Notes: a model not told the origin generated them from the sequence alone. A stretch of DNA of 64,000 nucleotides from Mesorhizobium sophorae (GCF_002270415.1 NZ_NNRI01000019.1:1-64000), one strand, 5' to 3'. Counted from the stretch's first letter, positions 53,459 through 61,935 are shown. Translations and numbers: made by a program.

Positions 53459-53715
53459 TTGGCTCCAATCTATGAGGTGCTTTCGACGGTGCCCTACATC
53501 CCCATCGACGCCATGGCCCTTTCGCTCGGAGGGGAGCGGTCGTTCAAGGCGCTGACGGCGTCGCGTTGGAAGCATTTGCCCGACGCGCGCAGTTGCCCGA
53601 ACGAGCCGTACTGAAGGCGGTGGTCGAGACGGTCGCACCCGTCAACGAGCATTGGTGGCGTCTGCCCGAGCGGGAAGTGATACCTGTAGAGGCCCTTGAA
53701 CGCATCTCCGCATGA
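53459..53715 (+). pseudogene. HipA-like toxin kinase C-terminal remnant with a frameshift
   Basis: The frame LAPIYEVLSTVPYIPIDAMA with LSLGGERSFKALTASRWK continues in another frame as EAFARRAQLPERAVLKAV, ETVAPVNEHWWRLPE and ends at TGA 53713-53715. This is the C-terminal portion of HipA-type type II toxin kinases (LAPAYDVLST, LGGERxFxxLT, FARRAGLPER). The shift falls near 53572, where one base appears lost (TGGAAGCATTTGCC). The catalytic N-terminal half is missing, and no hipB is seen. Confidence 0.65.
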
Positions 53716-53748
53716 ATTGATGCCACTATCCTATGATAGCCGCCGTGG

Positions 53749-54651
53749 TCATCGCAGCGGAATCCAAAGGGGACTCTTCCAGGCCTTCAGTTCCTCGAGA
53801 AATACCTGGAGCTTCGCCGGCAGAAACCGGCGTGTCGGATAGACGGCATGCACGAAAATTTCCGGAGACGACCAATCAGGCAGAAGCCGGACGAGTTCCC
53901 CGCTCGCGATCTGAGCATCGCAATAGGTTGATGGCAGCAGGCCGATACCATGGCTTCGATAGGTGAAAGCGCTCACCGCCTGGAAATCTCTCGCCGCCAC
54001 CGGTCCCGAGACGTGGAGCTTGATGGATTTCTTGCCGCTCACCAGATGCCATTCCACCTCGTTGTTGCGCGCCTGCACGAGCACACATTGATGGTGGCGC
54101 AGGTCCTCGGGTTGCGACGGAGGAAGCCGGCCGCGCAGATACTCCGGTGTGGCGACGACATAGCGCACGCTCTTACCGATGCGCTGGGCGATCAGGCTCG
54201 AATCCTGCAATTCACCGAAGCGGATGGCGACGTCGATATTCTCGGCTATCAGATCCAGGAACAGGTTGGTCATGAACAGGTCGATCTGGATACGTGGATA
54301 GGCCTTCAGAAACGAGGACAGGAATGCATAGAACGGTTCCTGGCCAAGGATGACCGGCGCGGAGATACGCAGAAGACCTTCAGGCTTCTTCTGGGTCTGG
54401 GTCAGCACCCGTTCCGCGTCGAAAAGCTGGCTCAGCGGCTCGCTGCATTGATTGAAATAGGCACGGCCCTGCGCCGTCAGGCTGAGCTTGCGTGTCGTCC
54501 GCTGCAGCAGGGTCACGCCGAGCCGCTCCTCCAGCGCCGTCACCTTGCGGCTGACGGTGGAGACGGGCATGCCGAGCGCGTGCGCGGCACGGCTGAAGCT
54601 TTCGAACTGCGCAACCCTTACGAACACGGCGATGTCGTTCAGATCGGCCAT
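53749..54651 (-). CDS. LysR-family transcriptional regulator
   Basis: 300 residues. The N-terminal helix-turn-helix (about 1-60) reads DLNDIAVFVRVAQFESFSRA and STVSRKVTALEERLGV; the effector domain follows from about residue 90. LTAQGRAYFNQC is typical of the group. It diverges from the SDR-RidA pair with about 130 bp between, so it probably controls that operon in response to its substrate. The effector is unknown. Confidence 0.92.
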   Translation of the reverse strand: MADLNDIAVFVRVAQFESFSRAAHALGMPVSTVSRKVTALEERLGVTLLQRTTRKLSLTAQGRAYFNQCSEPLSQLFDAERVLTQTQKKPEGLLRISAPVILGQEPFYAFLSSFLKAYPRIQIDLFMTNLFLDLIAENIDVAIRFGELQDSSLIAQRIGKSVRYVVATPEYLRGRLPPSQPEDLRHHQCVLVQARNNEVEWHLVSGKKSIKLHVSGPVAARDFQAVSAFTYRSHGIGLLPSTYCDAQIASGELVRLLPDWSSPEIFVHAVYPTRRFLPAKLQVFLEELKAWKSPLWIPLR

Positions 54652-54782
54652 GTCTAGATTTTTGCATAGGTGGAAAACACATTCCAGATATTTCCGCCTA
54701 ATCGAGAAATCGCGCCTGCACTACATCGGTCGCATTAGGGCAATCCAGCAGCACTGACGCTGCCCACCCATTAGAGACGAAA

Positions 54783-55508
54783 ATGCAGACGCGGAAAACG
54801 GCCGTAATCACAGGGGCTTCTCAGGGCATCGGTGCCGGCCTCACCAACAGCTTTCTCGAAAGGGGCTACAATGTCGTCGCGACCTCGCGGCAGGTCAGCC
54901 GGTCGACGGAGCTGAACGCATCCGACCGCCTGGCCCGCGTCGATGGCGACATCGCCGACCCGGATACCGCCAAGACCGTCGTCGAAGCCGCGCTTGCGCG
55001 ATTCGGTTCGATCGACGCCCTGGTCAACAATGCCGGCATCTTCTTCACCAAGCCCTTCGTCGACTACACGGTCGAAGACTACCGTCGCCTCGCGGCAACG
55101 AATCTCGAAGGATTTCTGCACCTCACGCAGCGCGTCGTGCGGCAGATGCTGGCGCAGAAGCGTGGTGGTAGCATCGTCAGCATCACGACACCCCTGGTGG
55201 ATCGCCCGATCGCCGGTGTGAATGCATCGGTCGCCATGCTGACCAAGGGAGGCATCGAAGCCATGTCGAAGAACATCGCCATGGAATATGCAAAGGAGCA
55301 GATCCGTGCCAACACGGTCGCCCCCGGCGTTGTCGACACACCGCTGCACAAGGATAACCCGAAGGACTTTCTGAAGACGCTCTCGCCCATGCACAGCATC
55401 TCCAGCGTCCAGGAGATTGTTGATGCGGTGCTGTTCCTGACGGAAGCGCCACGCATTACCGGGGAGGTGCTGCACGTCGATGGCGGCGCACATCTGGGAA
55501 GATGGTGA
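54783..55508 (+). CDS. Short-chain dehydrogenase/reductase lacking the catalytic Tyr
   Basis: 241 residues with a clear SDR fold: VITGASQGIGAGLTNSF (NAD(P) binding), LVNNAGIFFTKPF, SIVSITTPLVDRP, then NASVAMLTKGGIEAMSKNIA and VAPGVVDTPLHKD. The usual YxxxK is AMLTK: the lysine is kept but tyrosine is replaced by alanine. This subset of SDRs occurs in nature, so it may use another residue or be non-catalytic. It is the first gene of an operon with RidA (start overlaps its stop) and faces the LysR gene. Confidence 0.88.
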   Translation: MQTRKTAVITGASQGIGAGLTNSFLERGYNVVATSRQVSRSTELNASDRLARVDGDIADPDTAKTVVEAALARFGSIDALVNNAGIFFTKPFVDYTVEDYRRLAATNLEGFLHLTQRVVRQMLAQKRGGSIVSITTPLVDRPIAGVNASVAMLTKGGIEAMSKNIAMEYAKEQIRANTVAPGVVDTPLHKDNPKDFLKTLSPMHSISSVQEIVDAVLFLTEAPRITGEVLHVDGGAHLGRW

Positions 55509-55987
55509 CCTCGATGAGCACGCAAGCCAGTGCCGACCAGCGGCTTACCGATCTCGGCATCGCGCTCCCTCCGCCGCCCACCCCCTTCGGCGCCTATGTC
55601 GAAACCGTGAAGATCGGCAATCTGCTCTATCTGAGCGGCATGCTGCCGGTCGTCGGGCGCGAGCCGCAATATGTCGGACGCGTCGGTGGCGCGCTCTCAG
55701 CGGAGGACGGGAGAAAGGCAGCCGAGATCGCTTGCCTCAACGCCTTATCCGCGGCCAAGGCGCATCTCGGCTCGCTCGACAAGATTACCGGCGTGGCGAA
55801 GCTCGGCGTCTATATCGCGACGGAAGGCGACTTCCGGGACCATCCGAAAGTCGCCGACGGAGCGTCCGAACTCCTCGTCAAGGTCTTCGGCACCGGGATG
55901 CTCTCAGGCCGCATCGTTCTCGGCGTTGCCAGCCTGCCTCTCGGCATGCCGATCGAAGTCGAGCTCGTTTTTGAAATCGCGGCTTAG
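55502..55987 (+). CDS. RidA/YjgF-family protein
   Basis: About 161 residues, a little longer than the usual 130. YLSGMLPVVG, EIACLNALSAAKAHLGSLDK and GRIVLGVASLPLGMPIEVEL carry the family core, including the conserved Arg of the deaminase site. RidA proteins hydrolyse reactive enamine/imine intermediates. ATG 55502 overlaps the SDR TGA; a second ATG at 55514 is also possible. Paired with an SDR, it may clean up a product of amine or amino-acid oxidation. Confidence 0.88.
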   Translation: MVTSMSTQASADQRLTDLGIALPPPPTPFGAYVETVKIGNLLYLSGMLPVVGREPQYVGRVGGALSAEDGRKAAEIACLNALSAAKAHLGSLDKITGVAKLGVYIATEGDFRDHPKVADGASELLVKVFGTGMLSGRIVLGVASLPLGMPIEVELVFEIAA

Positions 55988-56023
55988 GCAAAGCAGTGCC
56001 TTGCAACCCCGTGGAGAGGTAAC

Positions 56024-56104
56024 GATGAAACACCGACGCGCGTTGCGGGGCACTTCGACCGAAAAGTCCGATGCGTGCTGGGAAGTGACCTTCAACAACC
56101 CACC
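56024..56104 (+). pseudogene. Crotonase-like (enoyl-CoA hydratase) N-terminal remnant
   Basis: The frame begins MKHRRALRGTSTEKSDACWE and VTFNNPP, matching the first 27 residues of enoyl-CoA hydratase/isomerase family proteins, then diverges at once into a basic tail ending TGA at 56152-56154. The rest of the domain is absent, so the gene was cut by a deletion. It has its own GAGAGG ribosome binding site, and its tail overlaps the start of the VOC gene. Confidence 0.4.
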
Positions 56105-56142
56105 GTTTCCTCGGCGCATGAGGCGCCGGTCACGGAGGGCCT

Positions 56143-56577
56143 ATGACAGATGAAACCAGCACATGCGGTGTCGACCACATCGGACTGAGTGTTCGCGACC
56201 TTGAGAGCACGCGACAATTCTTTTGTGATTGTCTCGGATGGCGGATCGTTGGCCAGCGACCGGACTATCCAGCGGTGTTCGTATCGGATGGACACGACGT
56301 CGTGACGCTGTGGCAGGTCGAAACGCCGAGCAAAGCGATCCCGTTCGATCGGCGCACCAATGTCGGATTGCACCATTTGGCCCTCGCTGTCGTCGATCGG
56401 ATCGGCCTCGATGCTCTTTATCAGCGCGTGTCGAGTTGGCCTGGCGTCGTCGTCGAGTTCGGTCCGGAAGCCTCGGGCGCAGGCCCCAAGCTCCATTTCA
56501 TCGTGCGGGAGCCCAGTGGGATACGGATCGAGTTTGCATTCGATCCTCGCCTCGAGGACGCGCGCAAGGCGCGGTGA
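56143..56577 (+). CDS. VOC-superfamily (glyoxalase/dioxygenase-like) protein
   Basis: 144 residues. GVDHIGLSVRDLESTRQFFC with metal-site His, then VGLHHLALAV with the second His and VREPSGIRIEFAFDP with the last Glu give the two beta-alpha-beta-beta-beta units of the VOC fold. Such proteins include lactoylglutathione lyase, fosfomycin-resistance and extradiol dioxygenase enzymes, so the exact reaction is open. It follows the crotonase remnant and precedes a hydrolase on the same strand. Confidence 0.85.
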   Translation: MTDETSTCGVDHIGLSVRDLESTRQFFCDCLGWRIVGQRPDYPAVFVSDGHDVVTLWQVETPSKAIPFDRRTNVGLHHLALAVVDRIGLDALYQRVSSWPGVVVEFGPEASGAGPKLHFIVREPSGIRIEFAFDPRLEDARKAR

Positions 56578-56766
56578 TCCGGTTCAGGCAGCGATTGGCC
56601 GGGAAGGGAGGCCCTTTTTCAACACCGTCGATGAGCGCGGAGCCCCGGCACGCCGGCGCGCGAGTTCGACCAGCCACGACCCCGGTTGGCCATCACCGAT
56701 CGATACATGCCTGCCACCCAGATGGCTACGCGAAACGGCGGGCAAATTGAAACCCAGGAGACTCAC

Positions 56767-57534
56767 ATGTCCACACTGCGAAAGAGCTTTGCCATTGCCT
56801 TGATGGTTGCCATGACCGGCACCGTGGCTAACGCCGATTCAAAGCCGGCTGCGAAAGATATCGTCATCGTCCACGGCGCCCTGGTGGATGGCTCAGGCTG
56901 GCGGGCCGTCTACGACATCCTGTCCAAGGATGGGTTCCATGTGACTGTCGTGCAGGAGCCGCTCACGGGTCTGGCAGAGGATGTCGACGCTACCAAGCGC
57001 ATCCTCGATCAACAAACAGGGCCTGTCGTGCTGGTCGGTCACAGCTATGCCGGTTCGGTGATCACGGAGGCAGGCGCCGATCCGAAGGTCAGTGCGCTCG
57101 TCTATGTGGCCGCACTCCAGCCCGATGTAGGGGAAGCCAGCGGGCAGCTTCTGTCCAAGTTCGCCGCGCCAAGCGACGCCATGCGGGCCACCCCGGCCGC
57201 CACTGCCACTACGGGCAAGTATTTCTTCATGCAGCCGGCGCTGTTCGCTGCGACCTATGCCCAGGATGTCCCGGCAGCGGATGCTCAATTCCTGGCTGAT
57301 TCACAACAGCAGCTCGCGGAGAAAGCTCTGGGAGCGCCGGTCTCCGTGGCCGCCTGGCGAACCAAGCCCAGCTTCGCCATCCTGACCACCCAGGATCATG
57401 TCGTGAGCCCGGAGCTTCAGCGCTGGATGTATCAACGCTCGGGCGCGAAGGTGACTGAAGTGGCCGCAAGCCACGCTGTCTTCATCTCTCAGCCGGCTGC
57501 GGTCGCTCGCGTGATCGAGGCTGCCGCAAAGTAG
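56767..57534 (+). CDS. Exported alpha/beta hydrolase
   Basis: About 255 residues. A signal peptide MSTLRKSFAIALMVAMTGTV (cleavage near ANADS) precedes DIVIVHGALVDGSGW, the nucleophile elbow VLVGHSYAGSVI (Ser nucleophile) and the catalytic His in EVAASHAVFISQP. Asp is likely in LTTQDHVVS. It resembles small esterase-like proteins related to plant MES/hydroxynitrile lyases, common in proteobacteria. AGGAG lies upstream of ATG 56767, so the longer frame (56686) is not used. Likely periplasmic; substrate unknown. Confidence 0.87.
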   Translation: MSTLRKSFAIALMVAMTGTVANADSKPAAKDIVIVHGALVDGSGWRAVYDILSKDGFHVTVVQEPLTGLAEDVDATKRILDQQTGPVVLVGHSYAGSVITEAGADPKVSALVYVAALQPDVGEASGQLLSKFAAPSDAMRATPAATATTGKYFFMQPALFAATYAQDVPAADAQFLADSQQQLAEKALGAPVSVAAWRTKPSFAILTTQDHVVSPELQRWMYQRSGAKVTEVAASHAVFISQPAAVARVIEAAAK

Positions 57535-58247
57535 ACGAAATCGACCTAGGAACATTGAGCTCGTCGTCCGATCCGCCTAGGGGCGCACATACTATCAGCC
57601 GGCTGAGGTTCCCGGTCAGGCTCGACGTCCGCTTTCTCGCATTTGTCACCTGGAGCTGTCCGTCCGCGTTCGGCCTCAAAGGGACCAGTTACGGTTCTAC
57701 AATTGGGGATCGACTGGGGTTCTTGGAAGCTTTTCGAACTTTCTGCCTCACACCCCCAGCCGAACTGCGCGCCCTTATGAAAGAGACCGGGATATCGGCA
57801 CAGGTCGGAGGTTCCGGCTTTCCTCCCGTCAAAGCGGATGAGTCGACTGACGACAAGCCGCCGCCAGCCGATCCCCTACTACCGAGTCCGTTCGGACAAT
57901 CAACTTCGGGAGCGAGTTCAGTGGATGTGTCACGGCTGATGCGACGGCGCGCTCAATCTGCTACGGTATCCTAACATCGCCGGCGGGCAGCCCCACAACC
58001 AACCCACCTGGGCTGAGCCGCTTGCGTGCCTCGGTTGAGGCCCACTCTTGCCCGAAGTTTACCAGCTCGGGAAGTGAGCGTGCGTACATTTTGCGCACTA
58101 AGGGAAGATAGCGGTCGCCGATCGCGAACGACATTTTAGGTGTCCATGAGAACGGACGGTTAGCTCACTCCCAGCTGCCCCGTCACTCATTCCGCGCTCC
58201 CATGCTTGGGACGCGAGCACGCTACTCGGGAGAAAAGGGAAATCGCT
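57535..58247. other. Long stretch without a recognisable gene
   Basis: About 710 bp between two hydrolase genes. A 139-codon frame (57555-57974, plus) and a 57-codon frame (57961-58134, minus) lack family resemblance. The composition is irregular, as expected for decayed sequence of an island. No RNA, repeat or terminator was identified. Confidence 0.4.
57961..58134 (-). CDS. Hypothetical 57-residue frame
   Basis: A short minus-strand frame starts MSFAIGDRYLPLVRKMYARS, continues LPELVNFGQEWASTEA and ends GLPAGDVRIP. The composition looks protein-like but no family was recognised, and no clear ribosome binding site is present. It could be the end of a broken gene. Low support. Confidence 0.2.
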   Translation of the reverse strand: MSFAIGDRYLPLVRKMYARSLPELVNFGQEWASTEARKRLSPGGLVVGLPAGDVRIP

Positions 58248-59318
58248 ATGCGTGGCGAACAACAGAGCGAAGACATCCAGATGGAAGATATCGATTGTCA
58301 TCGCCGGACCTTTTGCGGCGGTGCCGCCGCAGCTTTTGCCGCTATGCCTCTCAGTATGGTGAGCACCTCGAGTGGAGAGGCTGCTCAAACCCCAAAACCG
58401 GTTCAGCCGATATCGGCCGCGACCTTTGCACCTATCAAGCTGGTGCAGGCCGGGCTGCTCAACGTCGGTTATGCCGAAGCGGGGCCGCCGGACGGTCCTG
58501 TCGTGATCCTGTTGCACGGCTGGCCATACGACATCCATAGCTTCGTCGAGGTGGCGCCGATCCTTGCCGGGAAAGGATATCGCGTCATTGTGCCCTACCT
58601 TCGCGGATTCGGCGACACGCGTTTTCTGTCGACTGATACGATGCGCAACGGCGAGCCGGCTGCGCTGGCGCAGGACGCAATCGATCTGCTGGATGCGCTG
58701 AAGATCGATCGCGCAATCCTGGGCGCCTTCGACATCGGCGGGCGCACGGCCGACATCGTCGCCGCGCTTTCGCCCGAACGCGTGCGCGGGTTAGTCGCGG
58801 TCAGCGGCTATCTGATCAGCAGCCAGGAATCGAACAAGCAGCCGCTGCCGCCCGACGCCGAATATCAATGGTGGTATCAATTCTATTTCGCGACCGAGCG
58901 AGGCCGGCTCGGTTACGAAAAAAACACCCACGCCTTCAACAAGCTGATCTGGAAGCTCGCCTCGCCGCAGTGGCATTTTGACGATGCGACGTTCGATCGA
59001 ACCGCGACGTCGTTCGACAATCCCGATCATGTTGCGATCGTGATTCATAACTATCGCTGGCGGCTTGGCCTGGCGGAAGGCGAAGCACACTACGCCGATG
59101 TCGAGCGTAAGCTGGCATCGAATCCGGCGATCACCGTTCCGACGATAACCATGGAAGGCGACGCCAATGGTGCGCCGCATCCGGCGCCCGAAGCCTATCG
59201 CGCGAGGTTCACCGGCCGGTACGAGCATCGGACGATCCGGGGCGGAATCGGCCACAATCTTCCACAGGAAGCGCCGCGGGATTTCGCACAGGCGGTGATG
59301 GACGTCGCGAGCCGATAG
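58248..59318 (+). CDS. Tat-exported alpha/beta hydrolase (epoxide hydrolase/dehalogenase-like)
   Basis: About 356 residues from ATG 58248, or 345 from ATG 58281. An RR motif in DCHRRTFCGGAAAAFAAMPL suggests Tat export. The hydrolase core has VILLHGWPYDIHSF (oxyanion), then GAFDIGGRTADIV, where the nucleophile elbow carries Asp rather than Ser, as in epoxide hydrolases and haloalkane dehalogenases, and the catalytic His in GGIGHNLPQEAP. The acid may be in MEGDANGAPHP. It precedes the DUF305 gene. Substrate not known. Confidence 0.85.
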   Translation: MRGEQQSEDIQMEDIDCHRRTFCGGAAAAFAAMPLSMVSTSSGEAAQTPKPVQPISAATFAPIKLVQAGLLNVGYAEAGPPDGPVVILLHGWPYDIHSFVEVAPILAGKGYRVIVPYLRGFGDTRFLSTDTMRNGEPAALAQDAIDLLDALKIDRAILGAFDIGGRTADIVAALSPERVRGLVAVSGYLISSQESNKQPLPPDAEYQWWYQFYFATERGRLGYEKNTHAFNKLIWKLASPQWHFDDATFDRTATSFDNPDHVAIVIHNYRWRLGLAEGEAHYADVERKLASNPAITVPTITMEGDANGAPHPAPEAYRARFTGRYEHRTIRGGIGHNLPQEAPRDFAQAVMDVASR

Positions 59319-59357
59319 GTCCGGACGATCGCCGCCGTCAGAAAGGATGCGTGGCCA

Positions 59358-59711
59358 ATGCACAGAACTGCCATTTTGTTGAGCGCTGCAATTCTCGTCG
59401 CGGCGGCCACGCCGGCGCCGGCGGCAACGAGCAAGTTTGCGGATGAAATGAATGCCGCGATGGACCGCATGATGGAAGCGATGCAGGCCCGGGCCACCGG
59501 CGACGTCGATCGCGACTTCGCCACGATGATGATCCCGCACCACCAGGGCGCGATTGACATGGCCGTCGCCGAGCTTCGCTACGGCACGAATCCGCAGCTC
59601 AAGCGCATCGCCCAGGAGATCATCGTCGATCAGCAGCAGGAGATCGCCGCCATGCGACTTGCCATTGGCGATCCACTCCCTCCGTCGGAACCTGTTCCCA
59701 CCCAACCATGA
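59358..59711 (+). CDS. DUF305 exported protein (CopM-like)
   Basis: 117 residues. A signal peptide MHRTAILLSAAILVAAATPAPA is followed by DUF305: FADEMNAAMDRMMEAM, FATMMIPHHQGAIDMAVAEL and EIIVDQQQEIAAMR. The HHQGAIDMA motif and the Met/His-rich helices are typical of periplasmic metal (copper or silver) binding four-helix proteins. Its stop overlaps the start of the following chimeric ORF (ATGA), showing coupled expression. Confidence 0.88.
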   Translation: MHRTAILLSAAILVAAATPAPAATSKFADEMNAAMDRMMEAMQARATGDVDRDFATMMIPHHQGAIDMAVAELRYGTNPQLKRIAQEIIVDQQQEIAAMRLAIGDPLPPSEPVPTQP

Positions 59712-60430
59712 GCGACAGAATGAGCATTGAGGTGTACAAAACATTCGCAGTGCTGATTTTAGCTTCCGTAGCGACAGCAGCACTTGCGCAGCAGCGGCAG
59801 GCGCCTTGGGGGCGCGACGTCGCCGCGAGCCATCACGACCGCGTCTACGCCGCTGAGCAATTCTCGAACACCGTTTCCGTCACCGATCCGAATGTTTCGA
59901 TCATCGATACCGACAGTTTCTGGATCGACGGATATTTTGAAGAGACCAAGATGGCGCGTGTCTGCACCGGCGCACCGGTCGAGGCGAAGCTGATGGGTTA
60001 CTCTGCGCCGATCGTTGGGCACGTCAGCACGATCACACGCGGCCTCAGCGTTTCCAACGCGGCCGCCGGCGCCCAGGGACTACCGAATGTGGACCCGATC
60101 TATACGTGGGTGCGGCTGGCCCAACGTGTTCCCGTTCGCATCGCGATAGACGAAGTGCCTCCCGGCGTACCGCTTGTCTCCGGCATGACGGCAACCGTCT
60201 CGATCCGGGATACCGCTCCCAATCATTCCACCTGGCTCAAGAGCGCACGTGAAAGCCTGTCCAACGTGCTCGACGGCCCCTCGGCCCGCCCGGACTGTAT
60301 CCCAACAGAGATGGCCGACGATGAGCTGGCGCAATCGGTTCCGGAGTGGGAAGCACAGGCGGCGCCCGAACCGGACCAGATCAATCCCGGCCTGGCTTCC
60401 AGCATACAGGCGCCACCTGGCCATGATTGA
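59708..60430 (+). pseudogene. Chimeric ORF: N-terminus of a YVTN beta-propeller protein fused to an HlyD/AaeA-like C-terminus
   Basis: 240 residues. Residues 1-60 have an export signal and WGRDVAASHHDRVYAAEQFS with NTVSVTDP, as at the start of YVTN beta-propeller proteins usually found after DUF305 genes. From about residue 62 the sequence changes to IIDTDSFWIDGYFEETKMAR, PVEAKLMGYSAPIVGHVSTI and VPVRIAIDEVPPGVPLVSGM, the C-terminal part of HlyD/AaeA efflux adaptors. The junction near 59890 is in frame. It looks like a deletion that joined two genes; neither domain is complete, so normal function is unlikely. Confidence 0.6.
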
Positions 60431-60709
60431 TCATCATCACGGTCGCCTGTTAATGTGCGATTTCGGGAACCGGCAGAGTATTTGCAGGGCCGGGATGAAG
60501 CGCAACGGGACAATACGGTACAATACGGGAAGACTTTTGATTGTTGCTCACGAAAAAGTCAATAAAATCAACGATATTAATACGTCCTCCGGGCCCGCCA
60601 ACACCTGCAACCTACCTTCCCAAAGACCAATGATCTTTAGTTTGCGGTAGGCCTCTGTTGACCCGAACCCGACGTCCGTCGTCCACGAGGCGAACGGCAG
60701 CTTTGCGCC
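60431..60709. other. Intergenic stretch left of the IS30 element
   Basis: About 280 bp of mixed composition, with an AT-rich patch around 60550 and short repeats (GGGACAATACGGTACAATAC). No gene was recognised. The last three bases (GCC, 60707-60709) form the left copy of the IS target duplication. Confidence 0.4.
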
Positions 60710-61930
60710 GGTGAGTTCAACTGGTCACCGCAACACCTTCTGTAGCCTATCGGCCGGCGTTTCGAAGTCCAGGATTTTTCGGGGGCGCTGATTGAGCCGC
60801 AGAGCGACGGCGTTGAGTTGGGCTTGGGAGACACGGGAGAGGTTGGTTGCTCTCGGGAAGTACTGCCTGAGCAGACCGTTGGTATTTTCGTTGGTGCCGC
60901 GCTGCCAGGGACTGCGCGGATCGCAGAAGTAGACCTGTAGATCGGTTGCAACGGTGAAGCTCCTGTGACGAGCCATCTCCTTGCCCTGGTCCCATGTCAA
61001 CGAGCGCCGCAGCTCTTCGGGCAATGTGCCGATCTGCTTGGCGAGGGCCGCCACGACGGTGGCCGAGTCCCTTCTCGTCAACTTCACAAGCATCGTGAAC
61101 CGGCTGTGTCGTTCGACGAGGGTGGCGATGTTCGTGTCGTTCGCACCGGTGAGCAGATCACCCTCCCAATGGCCTGGGATAGCTCGATCCTCAGCCTCAG
61201 CGGGACGCTCGCGGATGGAGACCATATCGAGTATCTGCCCTTGCCCCGTCCGGCGCTGTGCACCTTTGGCGAGGCGCATCTGCCGTTTGGTGCGCAGATG
61301 TGCCGTCAGTTCCTTCTTGAGTACCCCTCGCGACTGGATGAATAGACTGCGATAGATTGCTTCATGAGATATCCGCATGCTTGGATCGCCCGGGTACTCT
61401 CGCCTCAACCAGCCCGCTATTTGCTCCGGCGACCACTGTAGCGCCAGCTTTTGCGCGACCCGCCATCGTAGCCGTCCAGAGCATGCAAGGCGACACTGCT
61501 TCGGGCGTAGCGCGCGCTCCCAAGCCTGCTTGTCAGCCCGAGTTGCACGGTAAGTTCGCGTACCTCCATTGCGCGTGATCTCCCGACATATTGTCGATGG
61601 CGCGCGCCCAAGACTTCTGGCAATGGCGCGTATCGCAAGACCCGCCGCGATCCCCCGAGAGATCTCTTCTCGCTCCGCCAGTCCAAGCGCCCAAGCCGCT
61701 CTACGCCTTGCTGACGGAGCAATGCCGCCATGTAGGGATACGATCCGCTGCACGCCGGTTTTGTTCCTGCGGTCCAATGCCCGCGAGATCGACGAAATGC
61801 TTTGGCCTTGCTTCCATCGCTCCCAAAGCTCGACCTTCTGCGCTGATGTAAACCAGACCCGTGACGTCACCATGCGACACCTCCTCATCCTCTCAGACTA
61901 AAGGTGTTGCCACGATCGGTTGAACCCACC
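60710..61930 (-). mobile_element. Complete IS30-family insertion sequence
   Basis: The element is about 1.22 kb with 30-bp imperfect inverted ends: left GGTGAGTTCAACTGGTCACC (60710) through GCAACACCTT (60739) and right AAGGTGTTGCCACGATCGGT (61901) through TGAACCCACC (61930), 24 of 30 identical. GCC flanks both ends (60707-60709 and 61931-61933), fitting the 2-3 bp target duplication of the family. One transposase gene fills the interior. The ends and reading frame look intact, so recent insertion is likely. Confidence 0.85.
60725..61873 (-). CDS. IS30-family transposase
   Basis: About 382 residues. N-terminal helix-turn-helix regions (ISSISRALDRRNKTGVQRI; AIARSLGRAPSTICREITRN) are followed by the DDE catalytic domain: IPGHWEGDLLTG (first Asp), LTWDQGKEMARH (second Asp) and PWQRGTNENTNGLLRQYFP (Glu), the IS30 signature. 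ATG 61873 has GGAGG upstream, so 61888 is not needed. The stop lies within the left inverted repeat. The frame is intact, so the element may be active. Confidence 0.95.
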   Translation of the reverse strand: MVTSRVWFTSAQKVELWERWKQGQSISSISRALDRRNKTGVQRIVSLHGGIAPSARRRAAWALGLAEREEISRGIAAGLAIRAIARSLGRAPSTICREITRNGGTRTYRATRADKQAWERALRPKQCRLACSGRLRWRVAQKLALQWSPEQIAGWLRREYPGDPSMRISHEAIYRSLFIQSRGVLKKELTAHLRTKRQMRLAKGAQRRTGQGQILDMVSIRERPAEAEDRAIPGHWEGDLLTGANDTNIATLVERHSRFTMLVKLTRRDSATVVAALAKQIGTLPEELRRSLTWDQGKEMARHRSFTVATDLQVYFCDPRSPWQRGTNENTNGLLRQYFPRATNLSRVSQAQLNAVALRLNQRPRKILDFETPADRLQKVLR

Positions 61931-61935
61931 GCCTC

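Noticed and set aside
57555..57974. 139-codon plus-strand frame
   Set aside because: No domain, no convincing ribosome binding site and irregular composition; counted as non-coding pending a search.
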